Program-made: the position numbers and the translations under genes | The notes under the pieces: model-generated | The model's input: only the letters and a program-made list of their open reading frames with translations | Told to the model about the DNA's origin: nothing | The model's database searches: none | Part shown: positions 19,540 to 25,684 of the stretch, in pieces | How the letters are laid out: each line of letters opens with the position of its first letter | Position numbering within the stretch: position 1 is the first letter of the stretch | Source: Hominiventricola filiformis | Lineage (GTDB): Bacteria; Bacillota; Clostridia; Lachnospirales; Lachnospiraceae | Assembly (NCBI RefSeq): GCF_020686965.1 | Contig: NZ_JAJEPS010000002.1 | Span: 1-64,000, forward strand | Direction: 5' to 3' | DNA length: 64,000 bases

Positions 19540-19680
19540 TTCGGTGTAATGTCACTGTGTGTTCGACATGAAATTCTTCAGCGAATTTCTTACCCTTATC
19601 AGGCTGCTTCTCTATCGTCCGACTATTACGGTGCCACATCATGTTCAGGAGTTCCGCCTGACTTGATATTGATTCAGCCT
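19490..19680 (-). promoter_or_regulatory. Structured leader of unassigned class before the DUF4430/ECF genes
   Basis: On the minus strand AGGCTG (near 19680) can pair with CAGCCT about 75 nt on, enclosing a TCAGG/CCTGA hairpin; then come GAAATTC/GAATTTC and ATGTC/GACAT hairpins and finally a terminator. The region does not contain the conserved core of the cobalamin riboswitches seen at 20.4 and 22.2 kb, nor a T-box or other class I can match with confidence. Its position argues for ligand-controlled attenuation of the uptake operon. Confidence 0.5.
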
Positions 19681-19688
19681 TTATATTT

Positions 19689-20000
19689 TTATTGATTCAT
19701 TTCTTCTTTTTTCTTCTTCTCTGCTGCTTCTGTCCGCAACATCACCTGACTTTTATCATTGAGTGATGGCAGTCCGCATGCTTCCAATACATCTTTCCAT
19801 AATCGAAAACGCTGCTTCAACGCTTCCTGATTGGGGATGTCTGCTTTACTGGGTGAATATCCATGCTCGATGTAATACTGCTTCACCGTCTGGAGCAATG
19901 CAATATCGCTCTCCGTCAATGGATCTCCCGACTGCCAGAACAGATCTTTATGATTGATTCTTCTTTTTGCCTTTTTCCAGCTCTGATTATCCTGACTCAT
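19689..20000 (-). CDS. Small protein with HNH-associated repeat (copy 2)
   Basis: A 103-aa basic, Lys-rich protein with the motif run YYIEHGYSPSKADIPNQEALK followed by RLWKDVLEACGLP, which matches the homing-endonuclease-associated (HNH_repeat) helical DNA-binding motif. No HNH nuclease residues are present. It is a paralogue of the preceding 123-aa protein and overlaps it by 4 nt. It ends nine nt before the leader of the DUF4430/ECF genes. A DNA-binding regulator is plausible; function is not known. Confidence 0.65.
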   Translation of the reverse strand: MSQDNQSWKKAKRRINHKDLFWQSGDPLTESDIALLQTVKQYYIEHGYSPSKADIPNQEALKQRFRLWKDVLEACGLPSLNDKSQVMLRTEAAEKKKKEEMNQ

Positions 20001-20368
20001 TTTGGATTACCCACTCGCTTGCCCCACTCTATTGCATCCTGACGTCTTCTCATGCAATCAGGATCATTCAATATAGGTAATCCAGCAACTGTGAGAACAT
20101 TTTTCCATATACCAAACCGTCGTTTCAAAGCAGCACTGTTCGGCATATCTTTTTGTGATGGTGAATATCCATGCTTTTCATAATAACGGATCAGCAAATC
20201 CAACATCTTATGATCATCTTCTGTCAACGGATCACCTTTTTTCCATCGCTGCACTTGATCCTGTTTTAACTTATTTCCAGTTTTGCTTTTCTTAGGATCT
20301 TCTCTTCTCACCTTTTCCCCTTCGCCCATCAAAAATGAATCTTTGACGTGCCTCCAAAGATATTCCAT
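19997..20368 (-). CDS. Small protein with HNH-associated repeat (copy 1), under the cobalamin riboswitch
   Basis: A 123-aa basic protein with the same motif as its downstream paralogue: YYEKHGYSPSQKDMPNSAALK then FGIWKNVLTVAGLP. The first ATG (20368) is only 13 nt from the end of the riboswitch and has no Shine-Dalgarno; a GGAGG at 20351-20355 lies inside the reading frame within the loop of a TCTTTG/CAAAGA hairpin, so translation could instead begin at TTG 20332 or ATG 20329. Start is therefore uncertain. It is the first gene after the cobalamin riboswitch and so should be repressed by corrinoid. Confidence 0.6.
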   Translation of the reverse strand: MEYLWRHVKDSFLMGEGEKVRREDPKKSKTGNKLKQDQVQRWKKGDPLTEDDHKMLDLLIRYYEKHGYSPSQKDMPNSAALKRRFGIWKNVLTVAGLPILNDPDCMRRRQDAIEWGKRVGNPK

Positions 20369-20381
20369 GATATATCAACTA

Positions 20382-20540
20382 GTAAATGCTGTATTCTGAC
20401 TTAGACCTTCCTGCCTACTCGTCGCCCTTCTCAGTTGCCCAATGGTTATTGCGACTTTCGTAGATCATTACAGCAGGGATAAAAACTGTAGCAGATTCTC
20501 ACTGCTTTCCCAGAACCGGATTCGATTCTGACTCATTTAC
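20382..20540 (-). promoter_or_regulatory. Cobalamin riboswitch
   Basis: On the minus strand the element is closed by P1 GTAAATG/CATTTAC (20534-20540 with 20382-20388). Inside are the class hallmarks: GGGAAAGCAGTGAGAATC, an ACAG/GCTGTAATG pairing region, TTGGGCAACTGAGAAGG, GGCGACGAGTAGG and a B12-box-like TAAGTCAGAATAC near the 3' end. It lies at the head of the 20-kb minus-strand locus. Confidence 0.9.
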
Positions 20541-20613
20541 TTTATTTGATATCAGTATTGATTTATTCTGCCTTAAAGTGGATATACTAAGTACTGACAA
20601 TACAATTTGCCAT

Positions 20614-20632
20614 AGATTATACCCATCTAAGA
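20614..20632. repeat. Left inverted repeat of the recombinase unit
   Basis: A 19-mer, AGATTATACCCATCTAAGA, matched in inverted orientation at 21984-22002 with one mismatch. On the minus strand it contains GGGTATAATC, a -10-like hexamer pointing out of the unit toward the cobalamin riboswitch. Confidence 0.85.
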
Positions 20633-20705
20633 ATGAATCCGGTTTTGGACTGTAAAACAGCATGTTTCAGCTTTTTCTGACCAGAATTTTGACGGCTGAC
20701 AGATC

Positions 20706-21800
20706 TTATGACATACACAGGCTGCTGATCTGAAACTTCTTGTATTCCATGGATGGATGTACATATCTGTCTAATGTAATCTTCACGGAGGAGTGACCAA
20801 GAAGTTCACTAAGCACTTTGATATCCATCCCGGACTCTACGCACCGGGTAGCGAAAGTATGCCGCAGCGTGTGAAATTTAAAATCCCGCAGCCCATGAGT
20901 CTCGCAAAATTTTTTGAACCGTGAAGTCATCGTTCGGGGTTCTACGGGTTTAAGACTGCCTGACAATACAAAATCGGCATCTGAATGCAGTTTCTTTTTC
21001 ACTTCCAACCAGCTTCTTAACTGAGGATGAATGGGAATCGTTCTTTCTTTATGATTTTTCGGCGTATCAAGAAGCAATCTTGTCTTCCCCAGCTTTGCGA
21101 CCTGCTCTGGCAGATTTTGGACGCGCTGCAATGTATGCCGGATATGAAGAACCCCTTCTTCTGTATCAATATCCCGCCATCGGAGTGCACACAATTCGCC
21201 GAGGCGAATACCTTCAAAAAGAGCAATCAGGATTCCAAGGGCGGTTGTATCCCGGCTATTCATACAGCTATGAACCAGAACGGCTGACTCGGAATTGGTC
21301 AGAACTTCGATCTGCTTTGCTTTATCTTTTATCTTTTTTTGTTTCGGAACAATATGCAAACTACCCGGAGCCTGCGCCAGACAATTTTTTAAAATGGTAT
21401 TCACTGTTTGAATAGAACTTTCCGACAGTGAATTTTTTAACTGCAAAATCAAATTTTTATAGAGTTCTTCATCAATCTCCGTGATCGTTCTGTATCCCCA
21501 CTCTGGAATAATATAGCGCTCAAGATAGTTCTGGTATTTCATTCGTGTAGAATGTTTCCAGTCAGCACTGTTTTCAGAAATCCATTTCAATGAAGCCTCG
21601 TAAAATGTGATAGGGTCTTCAACGACAGGTGGATGAATCACCATCTCAATTTCATAATCCTTCTTGCGTTGGAGAGCCTGACGACAGGTTGGGGCATAGA
21701 GTGATTTGTATAAAATCTTTCCCTCCGCAGTCCGACCAGTGATAATTCTTGCTTCCCAACGACCATCTTTTCTCTTGTATACATTCTGTCCTTTTCTCAT
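20706..21800 (-). CDS. Tyrosine recombinase bounded by inverted repeats
   Basis: A 364-aa phage-integrase-family recombinase: N-terminal arm-binding domain (residues 1-60, YKRKDGRWEARI), SAM-like core-binding domain (about 65-160) and a catalytic domain with Arg in GIRLGELCALRW, H-x-x-R in FHTLRHTFATR, His in LLGHSS and the nucleophile Tyr in LDRYVH. Start MRKGQNVYK at 21800 is preferred over 21959 because it matches the family N terminus and has AAAGGG upstream. There is no excisionase or other phage/ICE gene adjacent. The gene lies wholly inside a pair of 19-nt inverted repeats about 1.35 kb apart, which points to DNA inversion rather than integration. Confidence 0.92.
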   Translation of the reverse strand: MRKGQNVYKRKDGRWEARIITGRTAEGKILYKSLYAPTCRQALQRKKDYEIEMVIHPPVVEDPITFYEASLKWISENSADWKHSTRMKYQNYLERYIIPEWGYRTITEIDEELYKNLILQLKNSLSESSIQTVNTILKNCLAQAPGSLHIVPKQKKIKDKAKQIEVLTNSESAVLVHSCMNSRDTTALGILIALFEGIRLGELCALRWRDIDTEEGVLHIRHTLQRVQNLPEQVAKLGKTRLLLDTPKNHKERTIPIHPQLRSWLEVKKKLHSDADFVLSGSLKPVEPRTMTSRFKKFCETHGLRDFKFHTLRHTFATRCVESGMDIKVLSELLGHSSVKITLDRYVHPSMEYKKFQISSLCMS

Positions 21801-21937
21801 ACATTTCCCTTTCCGGAGTTTCTCTGATGACCAGTTTTCTGACGGCTTATATCGTACAGATTTGTGCAAAGTAGGAAAAATACCTACATAATAAAAACGT
21901 CTGAACAACTGATTTTCGACAAACTGCTCAAAAACAA

Positions 21938-21966
21938 TTGACAAAACAGCCGGATACATATATGAT
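21938..21966 (+). promoter_or_regulatory. Outward promoter inside the inverted-repeat unit
   Basis: TTGACA (21938-21943), a 17-nt spacer and TATGAT (21961-21966): a near-consensus sigma-A promoter on the plus strand. It starts transcription just before the right inverted repeat and reads out of the unit toward the plus-strand riboswitch. Inversion of the unit would point it at the minus-strand cobalamin riboswitch and its operon. Confidence 0.8.
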
Positions 21967-21983
21967 TCATAGTAGTGAATGCC

Positions 21984-22002
21984 TCTTAGATGGGTATATT
22001 CT
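21984..22002. repeat. Right inverted repeat of the recombinase unit
   Basis: TCTTAGATGGGTATATTCT, the inverted partner of 20614-20632 (18 of 19 positions). It contains an outward TATATT on the plus strand. Confidence 0.85.
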
Positions 22003-22148
22003 AAGAAAATAGTTGATCAAAATAGGCATGATCAACAAGTCTTTATCTTTCTTTGTTCCGATTCTTCATTAAACTGCTCCATACCCCAAATCGTATATCA
22101 TATATTCTTAATATTTTCTTAATTTTCTGATTACTCATTGATTACTTA

Positions 22149-22176
22149 TTGATTATTCTGTCAATTATGCTATGAT
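22149..22176 (+). promoter_or_regulatory. Promoter of the plus-strand riboswitch
   Basis: TTGATT (22149-22154), 16-nt spacer, TATGAT (22171-22176) with an upstream TG making it an extended -10. It ends six bases before the riboswitch begins. Confidence 0.6.
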
Positions 22177-22181
22177 TGGAT

Positions 22182-22269
22182 TATAGAAATTATCAGATAG
22201 CCGGTGTGATTCCGACGCGATTGCGACTCTGTGAACGATCATTGATCAAAGCCAGACTCTGATTCTATA
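22182..22269 (+). promoter_or_regulatory. Short cobalamin-type riboswitch
   Basis: Closed by TATAGAA/TTCTATA (22182-22188 with 22263-22269). It contains AGCCGGTGTGATTCCG, then GACTCTGTGAACG and a B12-box-like AAAGCCAGACTCTGA. These match the conserved cobalamin core but the element is short (88 nt), lacking peripheral helices. A terminator follows. Confidence 0.65.
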
Positions 22270-22294
22270 CGCATCTGTTGCTTGCGCTCATGAG

Positions 22295-22350
22295 CAAAGA
22301 ATGCATCTCAAAACATATAATCTGTTTTGAAATGCATTCTTTGTTTTTTT
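22295..22350 (+). terminator. Riboswitch expression-platform terminator
   Basis: CAAAGAATGCAT with TCAAAACA pairs with TGTTTTGA and ATGCATTCTTTG around a 7-nt loop, giving a stem of about 20 bp, followed by seven T. Confidence 0.9.
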
Positions 22351-22447
22351 ACCATTGAGAAAGAATCCGTTGATTCAAACGAACAACTACTGCCGAATTA
22401 ACTGTAAAACGACATAGTATTTTTTAGAAAGAGGTGTTTCCAATAGC

Positions 22448-22807
22448 ATGTTTTTTATTTGTATTATTTTTTATATTCACATTTGCTATTATATCGTTTT
22501 ATATTATTCAACTACAAAGGCAACATCGAAAAGCGTACAGCATATAATGCTCATTTGCCTTACCATAACTGTATGCATTTTTCTTGGAACTTCATTAATG
22601 ATTGACAATGTTGAAATACTTGCAAATTCAATGCATATTTCTTTCAGTAATGGTAATGTCATAGTTTGGATAATCAATATTTTATGTTTAGTCGAAGCTT
22701 TATTTTACATATGGTTCTTTAAAAATCGAATGGTTAATTCCAAATTTATGTGGATCCTGTACATCTATGCAGCATTATGCGTGGAAATGATTTTTAAACA
22801 TTTATAG
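22448..22807 (+). CDS. Small integral membrane protein
   Basis: A 119-aa, very hydrophobic protein with about four membrane segments (roughly residues 2-20, 31-50, 70-85 and 95-115). No family recognised. AGAGGTG lies 11-17 nt upstream of the ATG. It is the only gene downstream of the plus-strand riboswitch/terminator and of the outward promoter in the recombinase unit, so it is the candidate alternative output of the switch. It may also be a leftover next to the mobile-element debris that starts right after it. Confidence 0.5.
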   Translation: MFFICIIFYIHICYYIVLYYSTTKATSKSVQHIMLICLTITVCIFLGTSLMIDNVEILANSMHISFSNGNVIVWIINILCLVEALFYIWFFKNRMVNSKFMWILYIYAALCVEMIFKHL

Positions 22808-22890
22808 GAGCCAGTGACTAACCGCCGTTCTCTCACAACACTATGCGGGCAGATTCAGAACTTACATCTGCTGGAAACGCACGCCGGTAC

Positions 22891-22934
22891 ACAAAGAACC
22901 CCCACGAACTGCCATTCGTGGGGGTTCTCTTTGT
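22891..22934. terminator. Strong bidirectional terminator hairpin
   Basis: AGAACCCCCACGAA and TTCGTGGGGGTTCT form a perfect 14-bp stem, extended by ACAAAG/CTTTGT with one interruption. A T-rich stretch follows on the plus strand. Sequence between 22808 and 23095 is otherwise noncoding and has a TTGGGGAATCCCCAA palindrome near 23074. Confidence 0.75.
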
Positions 22935-23095
22935 GTTTCTACTCATCGAAATCCGGTTTCTACAAGACAGGATTTTTTGCCTAGGAGTAAAATACAAATT
23001 GGCAAATTGGCAAGCAGTGTCTTTGTTTATACATTCGTCTAAACTAAGACTTCCGCTACGCTCCACTTGTTGGGGAATCCCCAATCCCCTGAAAC

Positions 23096-23338
23096 TCATC
23101 TTTCGATGAGGCCACCCTTCGGCATCTGTTGTTCTTCATTTAAAAATGTTCTTGTGATTTCCTGTGCAAGTTGAAATTTTTTCATTTCTGATCTTACTTC
23201 CCGATATTCACGATACCATTCTTTTTTCTGTTCCAACACTTTTGTATATTCTTCTTTATTCTCTTCATAAAAAACTCTGCTGTATCCGGATTTCCGGTAC
23301 GCATCATATACACTTTTTGTTTTGGAATGATTCCAGAA
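23096..23338 (-). pseudogene. Relaxase 3'-end fragment
   Basis: The minus strand encodes an 80-residue open stretch beginning FWNHSKTKSVYDAYRKSGYS and ending in PKGGLIER and a TGA, with the Tyr/Lys-rich helical C terminus typical of MobA/VirD2-type relaxases of Clostridia mobile elements (RVFYEENKEEY). An in-frame TGA lies immediately upstream and no start or catalytic domain exists, so only the tail survives. The neighbouring GGGGATTGGGG text downstream is also usual after such relaxase genes. Confidence 0.6.
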
Positions 23339-23398
23339 TCATAAAAACCTTTGGTTTTTGTAAGGACGGCGTTCTATTTTTTTGCTTAAATACAAAGT

Positions 23399-23440
23399 AA
23401 AAAGCCCGAAAATCCAGACAACTGGACTCTCGGGCTTTTT
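23399..23440. terminator. Bidirectional terminator
   Basis: AAAAAGCCCGA and TCGGGCTTTTT enclose a TCCAG/CTGGA inner stem. Runs of A and T on both sides make it work in either direction. Confidence 0.88.
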
Positions 23441-23582
23441 AACACCTGGCAACTTACGAAACAATGAACATCGCCAATCTATTTCTTAACTCTTCCATCA
23501 GGCAGAATGGTGCCGCTACAACTTTTCCCACAAGTTTTATTGTGGCTGTCAAGATTCCTTTTCTAAAAAAGAATACAAGCTC

Positions 23583-23723
23583 TCACTGATTATCTTCTTT
23601 CATTTTCTCAGTTACAGACTCAGCTTTTTGCATCTGATTGATGATAATCTGTAATCTGTCCTGCACTTGCTCATTTATATCTGCAAGGTAAGTCCAGAGT
23701 CTGATAATTAGCCAGTAACTCAT
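23583..23723 (-). pseudogene. TnpV-like transposon protein fragment
   Basis: A 46-residue open stretch with LWTYLADINEQVQDRL then INQMQKAESVTEKMKEDNQ, the C-terminal helical region of TnpV of Tn4451-type and related Clostridia transposons. Most of the normal N terminus and the last part are missing. Its ATG overlaps the stop of the YhcG fragment (ATGA). Confidence 0.55.
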
Positions 23724-24526
23724 TTAATCCGTTTCTGAATATCTTCAACAGATGGCAGCTGCTTTTCCAGATTATCCGGCAAACTACTGGTTATTTTATA
23801 TTCGCTTACACCAATCGGCTTTGAAATATCCTTGAGTGAATATTCTGCGACCACATTATTTTTGTTTTTGCACAGAAGCAAACCAATGGACGGATTATCC
23901 TGCTCTTTTTTCAAAATTCCGTCCACAGCTGACAGATAAAAGTTTAGCTGACCGGCGTATTCCGGTTTGAAGTCACCGGTTTTCAATTCGATAACTACAT
24001 AACAGCGGAGATTCAGGTTGTAGAACAACAAATCAATGTAAAAATCATCACCGCCCACATTCAGGTGATACTGATTTCCCAAAAATGCAAATCCTGTTCC
24101 AAGCTCCAGAAGAAGCTTTGTGACATCCCGAACCAGTGCCTGCTCAATATCCCGTTCCAGCATATCTTCTCTGAAAGGAATAAAATCAAAGACGTATGGG
24201 TCTTTCATAGTCTGTACTGCTAATTCACTTTGCGGAGACGGTAAGCGGTGCTCAAAATTTGTGACCTTATCTGCCAGAACCTGCCGCTGATACAAGTTGC
24301 TTTCAATCTGATGGACAAGAACATTTCGAGACCAGCCGTTTTCCGCTGACTTTTTAATATACCATTTACGTTCATCCATATCAGCGACCTTATCCAGAAG
24401 AACTATATTGTGACCCCATGGAATTTGTGCAACAACCTGTTGCACAAATTCTCGGTCTGGATAAATCTCTGCGAATTTTGCCATATACTTCAAATTACGA
24501 ACAGAATATCCTTTGCTTTCTGGAAA
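23720..24526 (-). pseudogene. YhcG-like (DUF1016) PDDEXK nuclease, 5'-truncated
   Basis: The frame encodes about 268 residues from FPESKGYSVRNLKYMAKFAE through the DUF1016 C-terminal nuclease domain, including DDFYIDLLFYNLNLRCYVVIE and ELKTGDFKPEYAGQLNFYLSAVD, so the PD-(D/E)XK core D...E-x-K is intact. The usual N-terminal domain (about 60-80 residues) is gone: in its place the DNA runs directly into the 5' end of an Abi-like gene in another frame. An internal Met at 24493 could still start a 257-aa product, so residual function is possible. YhcG-type proteins occur with restriction and mobile-element genes. Confidence 0.75.
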
Positions 24527-24626
24527 AGCAATTATCTTTTGCTTTCTCTCTATCTGTGATAATCATACCATGGGCTGCTAACTTATCCAATTGTTCATCG
24601 AAGGTCAATGGTTTTTTCAAATCCAT
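24495..24626 (-). pseudogene. Abi_2-family N-terminal fragment fused to the YhcG remnant
   Basis: A good RBS (AAGGAGAGA) precedes ATG 24626 and the first 30 codons read MDLKKPLTFDEQLDKLAAHG..., the standard N terminus of Abi (AbiD/F-type) abortive-infection proteins. After about residue 31 the sequence switches to YhcG-coding DNA in a different frame and stops at codon 44. This is a deletion junction near 24525-24535 joining two defence-related genes. Confidence 0.75.
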
Positions 24627-24643
24627 AAAATCTCTCCTTAACG

Positions 24644-24672
24644 TAAAAAAAGCTGAGTACAAGTCTCAGCTT
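24644..24672 (-). terminator. Intrinsic terminator upstream of the Abi fragment
   Basis: AAGCTGAG and CTCAGCTT form an 8-bp stem; on the minus strand seven T follow. It separates the small basic gene from the Abi/YhcG remnant. Confidence 0.85.
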
Positions 24673-24801
24673 GGTCCCCAATGTCAAAAAGACTTCGGGC
24701 AACTCTGTTACATATAGTATATTCAAAAAACAAAAAAATTACAATAGTTTTTCTCTATAAAATAAAGCCTTTTAAAGACATGCTTAGGTCCGTATTAGTC
24801 A

Positions 24802-24927
24802 TTAATGACATTTAGCTTTGTGATTAGCTAATGTAGTTCCAGCTTTGCTTTTCGACTGTTTACTAGACGATTTACTAGCAAGAGTCTTACCCGCTTTTCC
24901 TACTTTTCCACCGTGGTGTACTGCCAT
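24802..24927 (-). CDS. 41-aa basic Gly/Ala/Lys/Ser-rich protein
   Basis: A short ORF with an excellent RBS (AAAGGAGG, 8 nt before ATG). The product begins MAVHHGGKVGKAGKTLASKS, continues through a Lys/Ser-rich middle and ends NHKAKCH. It has about ten Lys, four His, no acidic residue and no membrane segment, which suggests nucleic-acid binding. It lies downstream of the TOPRIM gene, separated by a long hairpin. I do not recognise a named family. The perfect RBS and clean composition make it a real gene rather than chance. Confidence 0.7.
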   Translation of the reverse strand: MAVHHGGKVGKAGKTLASKSSSKQSKSKAGTTLANHKAKCH

Positions 24928-24951
24928 ATCGCTATACCTCCTTTGCAAAAT

Positions 24952-25053
24952 CTCCTTGCAGAAGAAGGCTTTCTTTGGTATTATTAGTTTGCGAGAAAAA
25001 TAAGTCCAAAGACCTTCTTTGGCAAGGGAGTTAGCCAGAGTTAATCTCTGGCT
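24952..25053 (-). other. Long hairpin RNA leader of the 41-aa gene
   Basis: On the minus strand an AGCCAGAG/CTCTGGCT hairpin (25033-25053) is followed by a large hairpin (24952-25030) whose arms pair as CTCC/GGAG, TTGC/GCAA, AAGAAGG/CCTTCTT and CTTTGG/CCAAAG, about 21 bp with small bulges around a 27-nt loop. It ends 24 nt before the start of the small basic gene. On the plus strand the short hairpin is followed by TTTTTC and could act as a terminator. Confidence 0.65.
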
Positions 25054-25087
25054 TTTTCTATGTAAAGAGCAATGCTCTTACATACTA

Positions 25088-25684
25088 TTATTTAATTTTT
25101 TCTACTCCAAGAGCCTTATATAATGGATTCAGCTGTTCTTTCACTGCATTTGCAATTTTTTCAATATTCAAGCGTTCTATCATACCATTGCTCTGTATTC
25201 CTTTGTAATAAACTTTATTGGCTTGCTTGTACAAACGCTGGAGCTTATCGTATCCATTCTTTCCTGATACTTTTGTATTTTTACCCAGCCTCAAGAATCC
25301 TAAAATTCCTTCTATATCATATAAAAACCAGTCTTCAATTGACCTCTTTGCCTGCACGTGAATAACTTTAGCAGCTCCACTATTTGCAAGATCTTTCTTC
25401 ACTTCATCCCACTTTATCGGTGGTTTTGGTGCAAAATCAAATACATCCGTATCACTACATAAAACAATTGTGAACTCACAGTCATCCCCATATTTAGGCT
25501 TGATTTCTTTTGTGAATTTTCTGAGAGCAATACTTTTAAAACCACCTACACCTCTAACATTTCTGTATTCAATATTAGTATCGAATCTTCCCGCAGGGTG
25601 TAGCTTTCTGGCATTTGCGACTACTTGTTTGTAAAATTCGACCTCAGTATCTCCCTCTACAAAAAGTACAAGACATTTACTCAT
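25088..25684 (-). CDS. TOPRIM-domain protein of a two-gene ATPase/nuclease system
   Basis: A 198-aa protein with a TOPRIM core: the catalytic Glu in KCLVLFVEGDTEVEFY (about residues 3-18) and the acidic pair in TIVLCSDTDVFDF (about 75-88), followed by a conserved KRSIEDWFLYD (about 117). It resembles stand-alone TOPRIM partners of OLD/RloA/PARIS-type ATPases (RloB or AriB/DUF4435-like), but is shorter than typical AriB. Start MSKCLV (25684) is chosen since the reading overlaps the ATPase stop by 8 nt. A DNA- or RNA-cleaving effector released or triggered by the ATPase is the family expectation. Confidence 0.8.
   Translation of the reverse strand: MSKCLVLFVEGDTEVEFYKQVVANARKLHPAGRFDTNIEYRNVRGVGGFKSIALRKFTKEIKPKYGDDCEFTIVLCSDTDVFDFAPKPPIKWDEVKKDLANSGAAKVIHVQAKRSIEDWFLYDIEGILGFLRLGKNTKVSGKNGYDKLQRLYKQANKVYYKGIQSNGMIERLNIEKIANAVKEQLNPLYKALGVEKIK

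Noticed and set aside
19490..19680. Calling the second leader a T-box because of TGGCACCG
   Set aside because: That motif is near the 5' end, not beside the terminator, and no stem I/specifier region or aminoacylation/amino-acid gene is present.
20706..21800. Interpreting the tyrosine recombinase as the integrase of the ICE debris at 23-27 kb
   Set aside because: It is enclosed by inverted, not direct, repeats and lies outside the debris; an invertase role fits better, though an integrase origin is not excluded.
22833..23109. Two 88-codon ORFs on opposite strands over the terminator at 22.9 kb
   Set aside because: They read through a strong terminator and the relaxase-end junction; no family signal.
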